Numbered from the stretch's first letter, positions 15,489 to 24,661 are shown. The stretch: DNA of 35,244 nt from Armatimonadota bacterium (GCA_016868975.1 VGFD01000005.1:1-35244), one strand, 5' to 3'. The notes: generated from the letters alone by a model not told the origin. Made by a program: numbers and translations.

Positions 15489-16682
15489 ATGCTTATCGCA
15501 ACCGCGCTTACGGCTCCGATCGCGCCCCCTCAGGTCGCTACTCCGTACGCGCCTGCCGCCCCCGACCAGAGCGCGCCCGCGCAGGGCGACGCGGTTACGG
15601 TCAGCGGCCAGGCTCCGCCTTCGCCGGCCCCGGTTGCCCTGCCTGAGGCTGAGGTCGAAGGCAAGTCGGGCCTTGGCAAAAAGGTCGCCATTGGAATTTC
15701 CCTGGCCCTGGCCGGCGCGACGCTGGCCGGCGTGGTCGCTCCGGCGATCACCGCGTACGTCAATCCCCCGCAGATTTCCACGAGCGTGCAGTCGCTCGGT
15801 CAGGGGATCAACATTTCCACCCAGCTCCAGGCGCAGGTTGAAGCCGGCCAGGCCGCCGTCGCCCAGGACGGGCAGGAAGCGCCGACCCAGCCGACCCAGC
15901 AGGACCCGGTGCAACTGGTCACCCTGATGGCGGTGCTCTCGGAGGCGTCCTCCCAGCAGCTGCTTGAGGTGAATGCGGTGCAGGCCCAGTGGGGCACCGA
16001 CGTGGCCGCGATGAAAGCGACCACGCACGAAGTGTTCACCCACGTCGACAGCCTGATCCGCAATCCCGGCGTCAATGAGGCCGAGCATCGCCAGGCCATC
16101 GACGCAGGCATCGCGCGCCTCGACCAGCAGCTCGCGGATTTTTCCACGCGGCTTGCCGCGGAGGGCAAGACGGTCGACGAGTTCCTCGGACAGAACCGCG
16201 ACAACCTCAACCAGATCGGCGTGCTGTCCTACAATTTCAAAGCCAACGTGGACGACGCGGCCGGCCAGTACGGCTGGTTCACCCCGCAGCGCAAAGCGCT
16301 CAACGGTCTGTCGACTTCCTTCTACGAGGCTTCCAAGGAACTGGCGATGTCCACCGAGCGCACCACCGCCTCGCGCGCGGAGCAGCAGATACTGGGGCAG
16401 AATATCCAGCAGATCGATCAATTCCTGGATCAAATTCGCCAGATCAACGAGGCGTCCAAGAAGGATCCCAAAGCGTTTGCCCAGGTCGACCAGGGAATTC
16501 AAGTGCTGGAGAAGGTCTTTGACCAGACCGGCCAGCTGGTCGCCCTTCAGCAAAAAGACGTTCAGGAAGCCAGCGCGCGCGCTCACCAGGGCGCGGAGCA
16601 CCTGACTCAGGGGCTGCAGCAGCTGATCAATCTGACCGGCGGCGGGCAGCAGCAAGCCCCTTCGGAGGCGCCCCCAGGATAA
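15489..16682 (+). CDS. Single-TM protein with long coiled-coil C-terminus, unknown function
   Basis: 397 aa. Residues 1-60 are Ala/Pro-rich with 'GDAVTVSG' at 33-40. A TM helix follows at about 66-88 ('VAIGISLALAGATLAGVVA'). Residues 95-385 are helical and Gln/Ala/Glu-rich with heptad-like patterns ('NIQQIDQFLDQIRQINEA', 'GQLVALQQKDVQEASARAHQ'), and the tail is Gly/Gln/Pro. The overall look is of a membrane-anchored rod, comparable to chemoreceptor-like or toxin-like helical proteins, but no signalling-tip motif is seen. A GGAGAGG lies 12 nt before the ATG at 15489. It ends in a clear terminator. The N-terminal motif is shared with the giant repeat protein. Confidence 0.75.
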   Translation: MLIATALTAPIAPPQVATPYAPAAPDQSAPAQGDAVTVSGQAPPSPAPVALPEAEVEGKSGLGKKVAIGISLALAGATLAGVVAPAITAYVNPPQISTSVQSLGQGINISTQLQAQVEAGQAAVAQDGQEAPTQPTQQDPVQLVTLMAVLSEASSQQLLEVNAVQAQWGTDVAAMKATTHEVFTHVDSLIRNPGVNEAEHRQAIDAGIARLDQQLADFSTRLAAEGKTVDEFLGQNRDNLNQIGVLSYNFKANVDDAAGQYGWFTPQRKALNGLSTSFYEASKELAMSTERTTASRAEQQILGQNIQQIDQFLDQIRQINEASKKDPKAFAQVDQGIQVLEKVFDQTGQLVALQQKDVQEASARAHQGAEHLTQGLQQLINLTGGGQQQAPSEAPPG

Positions 16683-16740
16683 ACCTTTGTGCCGGGTAAC
16701 CGGCATGACGACACAACCCACACCTACTTCAGCTCTTCTT

Positions 16741-16769
16741 GCCGGCCCGAGGGTCGGCTTTTCATTTTA
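16741..16769 (+). terminator. Rho-independent terminator after the coiled-coil gene
   Basis: GCCGGCCC (16741-16748) pairs with GGGTCGGC (16751-16758), one G-T wobble, followed by a T-rich tail. Confidence 0.8.
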
Positions 16770-16865
16770 CGTGGATTTTGACGCGCGTCTAACGAAAAAA
16801 ATGAGGCTCGCTTCACGGCGGGTATCTATCATGGGGGCCTGGTGAGGAGAGATCGACGGGCGTTC

Positions 16866-17684
16866 ATGAACGGCATTTCCAGTCTCCGTCTTCGCTTTGC
16901 CGCGAAGATGGCGGCGCCCGCACTTGCGCCCTGTAAACCCGGGCGCGTCACTTACACGCCTCCCGAGGGCCCCATTGTGGGCTTGACCGTGGGCGATCCC
17001 AGCAAGGCGCCCAACTACGCGAAGGCACTGGAGGCGGCCGGCCTGCGCGTCAAGTTGCTCGATTACCGCGCATTTTCGGTATTTCCGGTGCAGGAGCACG
17101 TGGAGGCGGCCATGCACGGCCTCACCGGCCTCGTGTTGACCGGCGGCGGCGACATCGACCCGGCCCTGCAGGGTATCGAGAATCCCTCCAACACCATCCT
17201 CGGCGTCTGTCCCGAGCGGGATCATTTCGAGCGCGCCGCGTTCCAAATGGCGTGGAAACAGGACCTCCCGGTGCTGGGGATTTGCCGCGGCATGCAGGTG
17301 ATGAACTGGGCGCTGGGCGGCACGCTCCACCAGGATCTCGACACCGCGTTCGGGGCGTTGCTGGGACATCGGCAGACTGACCGTGGCCTTCCCAAAGACG
17401 TCCCCGCCGAGGCCATCGACATCGCGCCCGGCTCGAAGGTGGCGAAAATGTTCGGCGCCATCCGCGTCGCCGTCAATCACGATCACCACCAGGGAATCGA
17501 GCGGCCCGCGCCCGGCCTGGAGGTCACTGCTCGCGCCGGGGACGGCGTGGTCGAAGCGGTCGAAGCGCCCGGAAAAACCTTCGCGGTGGGCTTGCAGTTC
17601 CATCCGGAGCTGCTCTGGCGGGACAACCCGCTCTACCTCGCGCCGTTCCAGGCGTTTGCTGGCAGCGTTCACGCGCTGAAGTAA
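16866..17684 (+). CDS. Gamma-glutamyl-gamma-aminobutyrate hydrolase-like protein (peptidase C26, PuuD-like)
   Basis: Class I glutamine-amidotransferase fold of the PuuD/C26 group, cytoplasmic, which cleaves gamma-glutamyl amide bonds. The active-site nucleophile lies in 'LGICRGMQVMNWALGG', the catalytic histidine/glutamate in 'GLQFHPEL', and the family motif 'VNHDHHQGI' is present. The oxyanion-forming 'VLTGGGDIDP' is also seen. About 272 aa, slightly longer than the usual ~250 because of a basic N-terminus. Start uncertain: ATG 16866 (GGAGAG 14 nt upstream) or GTG 16842. No polyamine genes are next to it, so the substrate is not defined by context. Downstream lies only pseudogene material. 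Confidence 0.87.
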   Translation: MNGISSLRLRFAAKMAAPALAPCKPGRVTYTPPEGPIVGLTVGDPSKAPNYAKALEAAGLRVKLLDYRAFSVFPVQEHVEAAMHGLTGLVLTGGGDIDPALQGIENPSNTILGVCPERDHFERAAFQMAWKQDLPVLGICRGMQVMNWALGGTLHQDLDTAFGALLGHRQTDRGLPKDVPAEAIDIAPGSKVAKMFGAIRVAVNHDHHQGIERPAPGLEVTARAGDGVVEAVEAPGKTFAVGLQFHPELLWRDNPLYLAPFQAFAGSVHALK

Positions 17685-17736
17685 TGCCCCGTCGTCCGGG
17701 GATGACGTCGACTCCGGGACGAAATGGGGGGCATGA

Positions 17737-18675
17737 GAGCTGGCGGAGACGCTCGGCGGGCACGCCGAATTCGGCGGCATGCTGATTAATTATTCGGATT
17801 ACAAGCGCGGCTGGCCGATGACGCGCATGTCGATACATCACAACATGTGGAATCGAATCTTTGGCCGCATGCCCGAAATCTCCCGCGAAAACGTGCCGGA
17901 CTCGTTTATCATGGAGCTGGAGGTGTCGAACAACGTGTGGTGGGATGCGGAGCGACCGGTTTACCTGGCCTCCGCAAATCCGTAAACCGGTGCTCCTCTG
18001 CACTACCGGTTGAACATGGTTGGCAACTATTCCGTGCAAGATCCGATGATGGCGCAGTCCTACCCGATCCTGGCGGTGGAGGGTGGCCCGGACCCGTCGC
18101 GCCCTTCGTTTACGGCAAAAAGCACCGCCTACCTTTCCGGCAACCGCATCAACCGGTCGACGACACTGGCGGACTGGTCGCTGGTGTACAACGCCAACGA
18201 CCTGCTGGAAGCCGCCCGCGACGGTGGATTGCCGTACGGAGCGGGGAGACGCCCACGCCAGGCGGTTGCCACCCGCCATGACTTTCCGCCCATCACGTAC
18301 GCCGCGTCGGTTGATGCACTTACCGACGATCTCGCCCGAAGTGCCGGCGCGTTCCCGCGCGACCCCATGGATCGCCGGCTGATGTCGTTTCCTCTGACGC
18401 GAAAATTCTCGCCTGCGCCAATTTCGGAAAACCCGGCCGGCGACACCCTCGCCCTCGCATTCAAGTCCCCGCCGACCGCGCAGACCGACAGCGACGGAGA
18501 TGGCATGCCGGACCTGTGGGAACGCGCGAGCGGATTGAATCCATCCGACGCGAGGGACGGAAACGCGACGGGATTGTCTCAGAGCAAGATGGGCATCGCG
18601 GGATACACCAACCTGGAGGTCTACCTCCACCAGTTGCACGTCAGGCGCGTGACTGATCCGACCGCTACGCGCTGA
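17737..18675 (+). pseudogene. 5'-truncated pectate-lyase-like gene with an internal stop
   Basis: One reading frame opens just after a TGA at 17734-17736 and runs to 18675, broken by TAA at 17983-17985. The translated remnant resembles the C-terminal half of parallel beta-helix pectate lyases: 'LAETLGGHAEFGGMLINYSDY', 'SIHHNMWNRIFGRMPEIS' and 'LEVSNNVWWD'. After the stop comes 'APLHYRLNMVGNYSVQDP'. It ends with the 'DSDGDGMPDLWERASGLNP' and 'GYTNLEVYLHQL' tail common in secreted polysaccharide lyases. The N-terminal half and secretion signal are gone. The frame stays open on both sides of the nonsense codon, so decay is fairly recent. It was once an extracellular carbohydrate-degrading enzyme, by inference. 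Confidence 0.75.
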
Positions 18676-18906
18676 AGCAATTGCACATACGAGAAGCGTG
18701 GCGCGATTGATACGGCCCAGGGGATGGCGCCCAGCAAGCAGGCGACCTCGTTTTCGGTGATGGCTGCTTCGGATTCGGCCGCAAGCAACCACCCTTTGCA
18801 CGTGGAACCTCATTCGCCCGCGGAGAGACCCGTGCCAGGCTGGAGTGGACGAGGCGACAGGAGAGCGGCCCGAATTGGGGGCTCGTCCCGGGCTGAAGCG
18901 AGCGCG

Positions 18907-18949
18907 CGAGGCGGAGCGTCAGGCTCCACGAGCGTGACGCTCCGCCTCG
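18907..18949. repeat. Perfect 15-bp inverted repeat overlapping the HNH gene stop
   Basis: The arms 18907-18921 (CGAGGCGGAGCGTCA) and 18935-18949 match perfectly around a 13-nt loop. It spans the last codons and the TGA (18919-18921) of the minus-strand HNH frame. No T-run follows on either strand, so a simple intrinsic terminator is unlikely. A dispersed palindromic element or an mRNA 3'-end hairpin is possible. The remaining 18676-18906 shows no gene. Confidence 0.85.
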
Positions 18950-20963
18950 GCCACCCGCAGGAGATGGCGGCCGGCAACGACGAGGTGGGGGCCGCCGCCC
19001 AGGCGCGCGCCGAGGACCCAGGTTAATCCGTCGGGCGCATTTCCGGCAACCGTGATCCAGCCTTCGTGAACGCCGCGCAAGTGGCAGCCGCGGCACAGAT
19101 ATACGATGTTTTCCTCTCCGTCCCCGCCACCGCGCGAGCGGAATATGACGTGATGACCATGCAGGTTTGCTCTCTGGGAGCAAGTCGGATTTGCGCAGCG
19201 GTGTCCGCGGCGGTCAAGCAGCGGGTGGCGACGGATGAATTCGAGCGCCTCGCGGAGGTGTTCACTCAGGAAGGCGTCGACGACAGCTTCCATCACGTCG
19301 TCATATCCAGCCATGCAGCCCATCAAATGGCTCACCGCGCGCCAGGCGTCTTCCCACAGTGCGGAAACCTCGGGCGACAGCTTGAAGCGGATGTGTTCGG
19401 AGCACTTGCCGAGATATGTGTCGTCGTTGCGCCCGCGCAGCATGCGTTGGATCTGCTCGCGAAGCGGGAGAAGCTCGGGAACGAACGGTGCGGGCGTTTC
19501 GATCTCCGATGCGCGAGATGCGGATGGCACGGAAATCGTCTGGAGGTCGCCGGCATCCGCTCGGGCGGTGCCCACGGAGAACGTCTGGAGGTCGCCGGCA
19601 TCCGCTCGGGTGGTGCCCACGGAGAACGTCTGGAGGCCGGCGGCATCCGATTGTGAGCCGCTTGCCGGGAAACCGCCGGTTCGCTGGAAACCCTCCGGGT
19701 CTCGCGTTTGCATCCGCTCGGCAATGCGGACGTCCTCGCGAAGAAAGCGCACGGTAGTGGCGGAGGCGTGCGCGATCCAGCGGTCCACGGTGCCCCGGGT
19801 CGCGACCCGGGCGATCAGTTCCGCATGTGACCGATTGACGCGCCCGGCCTGAAGGGCGGCAGCAAGCGTGGGCAGGCGCCGCAAATTTCGGCTGAGCGCC
19901 ACCAGGCTGCAACCGAGCGACGGGGAAATGCCCAGCCTGTTCTCGCAGTAGTGTTGAAACGTTGGATACTCCAGTGTCAAATAAAATGAGCAGCGTTTAA
20001 ATCGCTCCAGCATCCGCAGAAAATGGTGCTCGAAGCGCCGCTCTACGTTCAGGATTCCCTGGAGATGCGCGTCGATGGCCTCGGGCGTGCGGTGAACGCA
20101 CGGTTTGTTGACTTCCTCCAGGTGGACGCGGGGCAGTTTCCAATCGAGACGCGACCAGTGCTCGGAGAATTGCGCGCAGTCGCTTTCGAACTCACGCATT
20201 TCGCGTGCCTCGCGCTCGGCCGACTTGCGGCGCCACCAGCGGCGGTGGGCAGGCGCTTGCGGTCCTCTTCGTCGAGGCTGACGGACTCGTGAATCGTGCA
20301 TGCGGCCAGGGCCGGCCCGCCCTCACCGCTCATGAATTCGCCGATGAGATATTCCAGGCACTTTCCGGCCGGTAGATCCGCGCCCAGCATGCGGCGCAGG
20401 ATCTCGAGCGCCACGTCATACTTCGCGGCCAGCATTGGAGTGGCGACGAATTGGACCCAGCGGGCCGGCTCGCACTCGTCTTCCTCTGCGGGGAGCGGCA
20501 ACGGGTACGCGCCGCCCGGCTCGTACCCGTCGGTGCGGGGCAGCGCGCGGTGCGCGTCCAGCGTGCGTTTCTACGCCTGCAACCCCTCTTTCAGCTCGGT
20601 GAGGGTGAGTCCTTCGGCGAGGACTGCCCAGTCGGCGTCGTCGATGGGCTCGATATAACGGAGCATTTCCTGCACCTGGCTGAAATTGAGGCGGCCTTCC
20701 TGGTAGGCGCGATCGATGCGGGGAAATCCGGGCAGGCGGCGCTCGATGGCGGCCAGGGCGCGCGCGTGGCGTCCGGTCATGCCAAGCCGTTGCGCGGCGT
20801 AGGCGTCGAGGGTAGAGTATCCCATGGCCTGAAAACCGTTTACCTCCGCGAGCAGCACGAGGGCCTTCCCGATGGCGCGCTGCACCAGCGAGCTGGCACG
20901 GGCAAGCACCCGCAGCCGGCGGTCGAGCATGTGGGCGACAACTTCTTCGTACATGTCTGCCAT
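18919..20963 (-). pseudogene. HNH endonuclease-family gene broken by a nonsense codon and a frameshift
   Basis: Three segments join into one long protein. The N-terminus (ATG 20963, 'MADMYEEVVAHMLDRRLRVLA' to 'LTELKEGLQA') ends at TAG 20571-20573. The same frame then continues with 'KRTLDAHRALPRTDGYEPGG' and 'CEPARWVQFVATPMLAAKYD' to about 20258. There a one-base shift leads to 'HRRWWRRKSAEREAREMREF' and on to the end. The C-terminus has a Zn-ribbon HNH domain: 'HRCANPTCSQR', 'LHGHHVIFRSRGGGD', 'ENIVYLCRGCHLRGVHEG'. The central region resembles multicopy DUF222/13E12-type HNH proteins. The HNH residues are intact and the only long open part is 18919-20301, so loss may be recent. A 45-bp tandem repeat sits in the linker. 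Promoter present, no ribosome site. Confidence 0.8.
19529..19655 (-). repeat. 45-bp tandem repeat, about 2.8 copies, within the HNH gene
   Basis: Copies begin at 19529, 19574 and 19619. They encode Ala/Asp-rich 15-residue units such as 'GDLQTFSVGTARADA' in the linker before the HNH domain. Copies 1 and 2 differ by a few bases and the third degenerates after about 37 bp. Confidence 0.9.
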
Positions 20964-20969
20964 GCCACT

Positions 20970-20999
20970 ATTATACCGTGTTTGAGCGAGCACTTGCAA
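20970..20999 (-). promoter_or_regulatory. Strong promoter, leaderless transcript of the HNH gene
   Basis: Minus-strand TTGCAA (20999-20994), 18-bp spacer, perfect TATAAT (20975-20970). Only six bases separate the -10 from the ATG at 20963, so the transcript should begin at or next to the start codon. Confidence 0.65.
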
Positions 21000-21606
21000 A
21001 TTGGCGACTGCATTAAAACCGCACCGTTATGAGGATCTGGTGACGCTCAGAAAGTGGCCTGGAAGACGTGAAATCGCTGCGAGTGGAGTTTGATCTCGGT
21101 TTGCCGTGATGGTGGCCGCCCAGAGGGCGCCTGCGCGCCGATTTGTGGGTGCGAGGCATCGAGTCTCGGCGGGTGAGGCTTGGATTGCGAATCGGAAAAT
21201 ATTTTCGCACAGTCAGCACGCAGGGCTTGCCGGCAGCGACGATTCCTCGGGGAGGACGTGTAAATGGGCTGAAGTCGCGCCCAGGCAGTGTGTCACAGCC
21301 CGTGACACCACCCGGGACGGGCGTCACGGCCCGACACGGCGCGTGCGTGAGCAGCGACGGACTCAAACTGAATGTGGCGCTGCTCTTTGCAGACGTGGAC
21401 CTCGAGCTGCAGTCGCCGTGGGGGGGAGAGACGCACACGGAGTTGCGACGACGTCAACATCGGCGACCTTGTGCAGGTGAGCCACCAGTGTGTTCTTCGT
21501 GGGTGACGGCTGCTGCGCCCGTAGGTGGAGAGGGCGCACGACGCGCCGAATCGGCTGCGGCTAAAGCGCCGGAAAGGCCGACCAAGGAGGGGAGGCCTCT
21601 GCCGAT
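21000..21606. other. 607-bp region without a recognisable gene
   Basis: Both strands carry open frames of 140-155 codons, but their translations are low-complexity or Arg/Pro-rich and match nothing I know. The one structured element is GTGTCAC-5-GTGACAC (21290-21308), a perfect 7-bp inverted repeat. A GGAGGGGAGG near 21584 is not followed by a usable start. It may be decayed accessory DNA. Confidence 0.5.
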
Positions 21607-22035
21607 CTAATGAGATGTTGAAATGCGACTAAGCAGCCGCTCACAACCGCTAGCCAAGAGTCCTAAGACTAATCCAAGCAGTAGAGAGCGTACGACGAGA
21701 CCGGCCTGATTAAGAGGTTCGCCGTTTTCGTGAAACGTAGCGACAAAAACAATAGACGCGGCAAGTTGTCCGCCGACACCGGCCAAGCTGGCTCTGAAAG
21801 CGTTGGGCGCTTTCGTGAGCAACAACGCGAATGCTGAAGCTGCGCCGGCCGCCACCCAGAACGATGAACGCCAAGCCTCAAGAGAAATCTCATCGTGAAC
21901 GCTAACTGCCCACGTCGGCAAGACAAGCACCCGCACAAGATATGAAACAACAAACAATCCGGTGTAACAGCAGCCAAAAACAACTGCGCCTTTCATCCTT
22001 AAAACAGGCGCGGTCCTCATAAGTGAGTTCGTCAT
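21607..22035 (-). CDS. Small polytopic membrane protein, about 4 TM helices, lower GC
   Basis: 142 aa when started at ATG 22035, four bases after the stop of the RHS/lectin-like pseudogene. Hydrophobic stretches: 'AVVFGCCYTGLFVVSYLVRV', 'SFWVAAGAASAFALLLT', 'GVGGQLAASIVFVATF' and 'LVVRSLLLGLVLGLLASG'. Base composition is clearly less GC-rich than the neighbours (about half G+C by eye), which suggests transfer. No family recognised. Its place directly behind an RHS-like 3' end recalls orphan immunity genes, but this is only inference. An upstream in-frame ATG at 22077 would overlap the preceding gene and is less likely. Confidence 0.55.
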   Translation of the reverse strand: MTNSLMRTAPVLRMKGAVVFGCCYTGLFVVSYLVRVLVLPTWAVSVHDEISLEAWRSSFWVAAGAASAFALLLTKAPNAFRASLAGVGGQLAASIVFVATFHENGEPLNQAGLVVRSLLLGLVLGLLASGCERLLSRISTSH

Positions 22036-22039
22036 TATG

Positions 22040-23589
22040 CTAGCCGCCGCCCCCCGGTATAGCGCGCCATTCTTCATCTAGCCTCACCTCGAAAACGAGC
22101 ACCGTCGTGCCCGTCGCCGAGGCTGAGGCGATGTTGCTCACCCTGAAGCTGGTGGATCCGACGCTGGAGACCATCGTACCGGGCGCGAACGCAGCATGGC
22201 GAACATCGTCGCCCGCGCTGACCCGCGCGATGTTACCCGCCGACACGTTGCTCACCACATCACTTCCATTGCTCACGTCCCCGGTGATCGGCGCCCACAG
22301 CGTTTTTGAGGTCATGTTCCCGGAGGCGTCCTTGGCACGATACCACGAAGTCAGCACCGTGCCAACCGTCACGTCGTTGCGGATGATCTGGTTGAGCGCG
22401 TTGATGCGGTCCTCGGAGGGCCAGGAATCGTCGTCGCGGACCTCCGTAATGGTGTTCTCGCCCGCCGTTTCCGCCGTGCGGCTGATCATGTTTCCCGACC
22501 CATCGTACGAAAATCCGCGGGTGGACGAGGGATTGTCGCCACTGAACGAGAGCGTCAGATACGCACAATGGCGTCCTTCGAAGTCCGGGACGTCTTCACC
22601 GGTGGCCGTGCTGAACCAGGTGTCCCCGGTCTCGTCCGGTCCCAGAAACTCCAGGGTGGCCAGCGGATTGTCGGTCGTGGCAATCTGAAACTCGACGTCG
22701 GTTCCGCTGGGAGTCGTCTCGTCCCAGGGATGCGCGTCCAGGTCACCAATCGGCCGGCATCGTAAAGTCCGGATGTGAACGTGCCCTCCTGCGGATACGT
22801 TTCCTCTGGAACCGTAACGGTCAGGTTTTGGAGGCGAATCGTGCCCATGCACATGTTATTGTCCAGGAGCAACCCAAGGTGCATGTCGTCGCTACCGAAG
22901 CTGGCGTACTCGGTGACAAGCTCCCAGTCCGAGCCGTCCCAGTAGTATGTGCTGATTGCGCTGCCGGAGGGCACGAAGCGAAGCTTTCCCGAGGTGTCGG
23001 TCGTGCCTGGCCCGCCGGCCATAACGACGCTCCCGCTCACGTAAGTCTCGATACTGTACGTCGAGTAATAGTTGCCGCTGTTGTCGCCGCCCGACTTGTG
23101 GCTGAAGATGGCCCGAGTGCCTGGGCTGGCCATCGCATTCTCAACGGCGGCATTCGCGACCACCAGACCACACTGAATGAAACTGCCAAAGGAAGTGCTC
23201 TGCACCCCCTGATAGTCGTCGAATTCAACCTCCACGTCGAAGTCGCGCACCAGCAGGGTACGGTGCTCCACCGCTCCCCAGATGCGATCCCCCACAATGC
23301 CGTAGTTGTCGTCGACCGGTGGAAACGCCGAGGAGAGTCGATCGGCATATCCTCGCGGATAGGTGATATGGAGACCGTCGTTCTACCGAATCTCCAGACC
23401 GAGCAGATCCCTTGAGACATAGGCCGGACGCCAGCGATCCAGATTCAGGAAAGCGCCTGCGAAGGTGTAGGCGCGTTCGAGGAGGACTACCGAGCCTTCC
23501 TCGGTCAACGTTGTTGCGCTCATCGCGCCGCGCTGAAACGAGGGCAGGTCGTCGTCTTCGAATCGGTTGATGCGATCCGTGCGGCGTAA
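22040..23589 (-). pseudogene. RHS/lectin-like surface protein gene, disrupted
   Basis: The frame opens after a TGA at 23590-23592 (possible start ATG 23523) and reads 'LERAYTFAGAFLNLDRWRPAY'. It stops at TAG 23383-23385 and continues in frame with 'LHITYPRGYADRLSSAFPP' and 'LLVRDFDVEVEFDDYQG'. A concanavalin-like part follows ('GKLRFVPSGSAISTYYWDG', 'DMHLGLLLDNN'). A beta-sandwich with 'SGLYDAGRLVTWTRI' shifts frame near 22730 to 'WDETTPSGTDVEFQIATTD'. The end has YD/RHS-like signatures ('YDGSGNMISRTAET', 'ASGNMTSKTLWAP'). So one nonsense codon and one indel interrupt a secreted or surface adhesin or RHS-type protein. No toxin domain is recognised at its C-terminus. Confidence 0.6.
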
Positions 23590-23618
23590 TCACCCCCTCG
23601 TCGGAGAACCGCCAGCAT

Positions 23619-24656
23619 CTACGCGCTGAAATAATTCTCCAGCGTCCGCGGAATGACGTCGCCCCCCACGCTCCACACCGAGAAGAACGCGGCCTCCCGA
23701 TACAGGCGGTTGGACGTGCCGCCCTCGCGGAAGCCGGTGCCCCCGCACGCGATCAGAGCGAGATAGGCGGCGCGCATGGCGAGCACGTTGCCGCGCCCCC
23801 GCAAGGGCGGCACCCGCGCGCGATCTTGCGCTTCAAGGGCCTCCTCGAAATCGCGCTCGAAAACGTGCAGATCCTGGCGAAGCGCGTCCACGCGGGCCGC
23901 GATGGCGGGTGCTTTTGTCGCCGAGGCCAGGCGAATCGAGCGCCGGGCGTGGCCCAGCGTGACCGCCGTGGCCACGAAGGTGGTCGGTCCCAGGTGCGTC
24001 TTGAGGATTTCCGTGGCGGGCCCCAGCAGCACGCTGGCGTCCGGCACGAAAACCTCGTCGAAGTGCACCGACGTGGTTTCGCTCGCGGTCAGCGCGGCCA
24101 GCCGCATCGGGGGATCGATGGCGACCCCGGCCGTATTCCGCATGGGCACGGCGCAAACCATTTGCAGACCGTCCTCGTTCACCGCGCCTGCCGCCAGCAG
24201 GTCGCTGTGCGCCGCGGCCGTCGTCCAGGGCAGCGTCCCGCTGTAGCGCCAGCCGCCCTCCACTTTCCGCGCCCGCATCGGCGCGCGCTCCGGCGGCAGG
24301 TGTAAAAAATTGATCCCGTTGGCGCCGTGGATTTCCGCGCGGGCCAGTCCGGGAAGCAGCTTTTTTCGTAAAGCGTTGTCCTCCGCGGCGGTTACCATCG
24401 CGCAAAATACGTGGTGTTGGGAAAAAACGAAGGCGGTAGTGAGGCATCCTTCAGCGAGGATGGCGAAAATGCGCGCCTGATCCCGGTACGGCAGCTCCAT
24501 CCCCCCGAAGTCGCGCGGGACCGCCATGGCGAACAGCCCGGAAGCGGACAGCGCCTGCATTTGCGGCGCCGGATAAGGCAATTCCTCAACCCCGTCAGAG
24601 GCGGCCTCCAGCACGTCTCGCGACAGCGCGCGCGCAAGGCCGAGCGCATCCTGCAT
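23619..24656 (-). CDS. Acyl-CoA dehydrogenase-fold flavoprotein (dehydrogenase or monooxygenase-like)
   Basis: 345 aa with the ACAD order: N-terminal helices ('LSASGLFAMAVPRDFGGMELP'), middle beta-domain ('GGWRYSGTLPWTTAAAHSDLL', 'SVHFDEVFVPDASVL') and C-terminal helical bundle ('AMRAAYLALIACGGTGFREGG'). It is somewhat shorter than the usual ~380-400 aa. The catalytic glutamate region of fatty acyl-CoA dehydrogenases is not evident. With 'LPWTTAAAHSDLL' it looks closer to the flavin-dependent monooxygenase-type branch (DszC/HpaB-like). The substrate is unknown. ATG 24656 lies 5 bp after the response-regulator stop, so the two are cotranscribed. The GC-rich codon use matches the core genome. 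Confidence 0.75.
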   Translation of the reverse strand: MQDALGLARALSRDVLEAASDGVEELPYPAPQMQALSASGLFAMAVPRDFGGMELPYRDQARIFAILAEGCLTTAFVFSQHHVFCAMVTAAEDNALRKKLLPGLARAEIHGANGINFLHLPPERAPMRARKVEGGWRYSGTLPWTTAAAHSDLLAAGAVNEDGLQMVCAVPMRNTAGVAIDPPMRLAALTASETTSVHFDEVFVPDASVLLGPATEILKTHLGPTTFVATAVTLGHARRSIRLASATKAPAIAARVDALRQDLHVFERDFEEALEAQDRARVPPLRGRGNVLAMRAAYLALIACGGTGFREGGTSNRLYREAAFFSVWSVGGDVIPRTLENYFSA

Positions 24657-24661
24657 CGCTG

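Noticed and set aside
15273-16721. Minus-strand open frame of 482 codons
   Set aside because: Antisense shadow of the TM/coiled-coil gene; no domain seen, and it crosses two plus-strand genes.
21143-21610. Plus-strand frame of 155 codons in the gene-poor stretch
   Set aside because: Low-complexity Arg/Pro/Gly translation, no recognisable domain and no ribosome site at the start.
17698-23600. Insertion sequence or prophage within the decay zone
   Set aside because: No transposase, integrase, terminal inverted repeats or target duplications were recognised; the HNH protein alone is not evidence of a mobile element.
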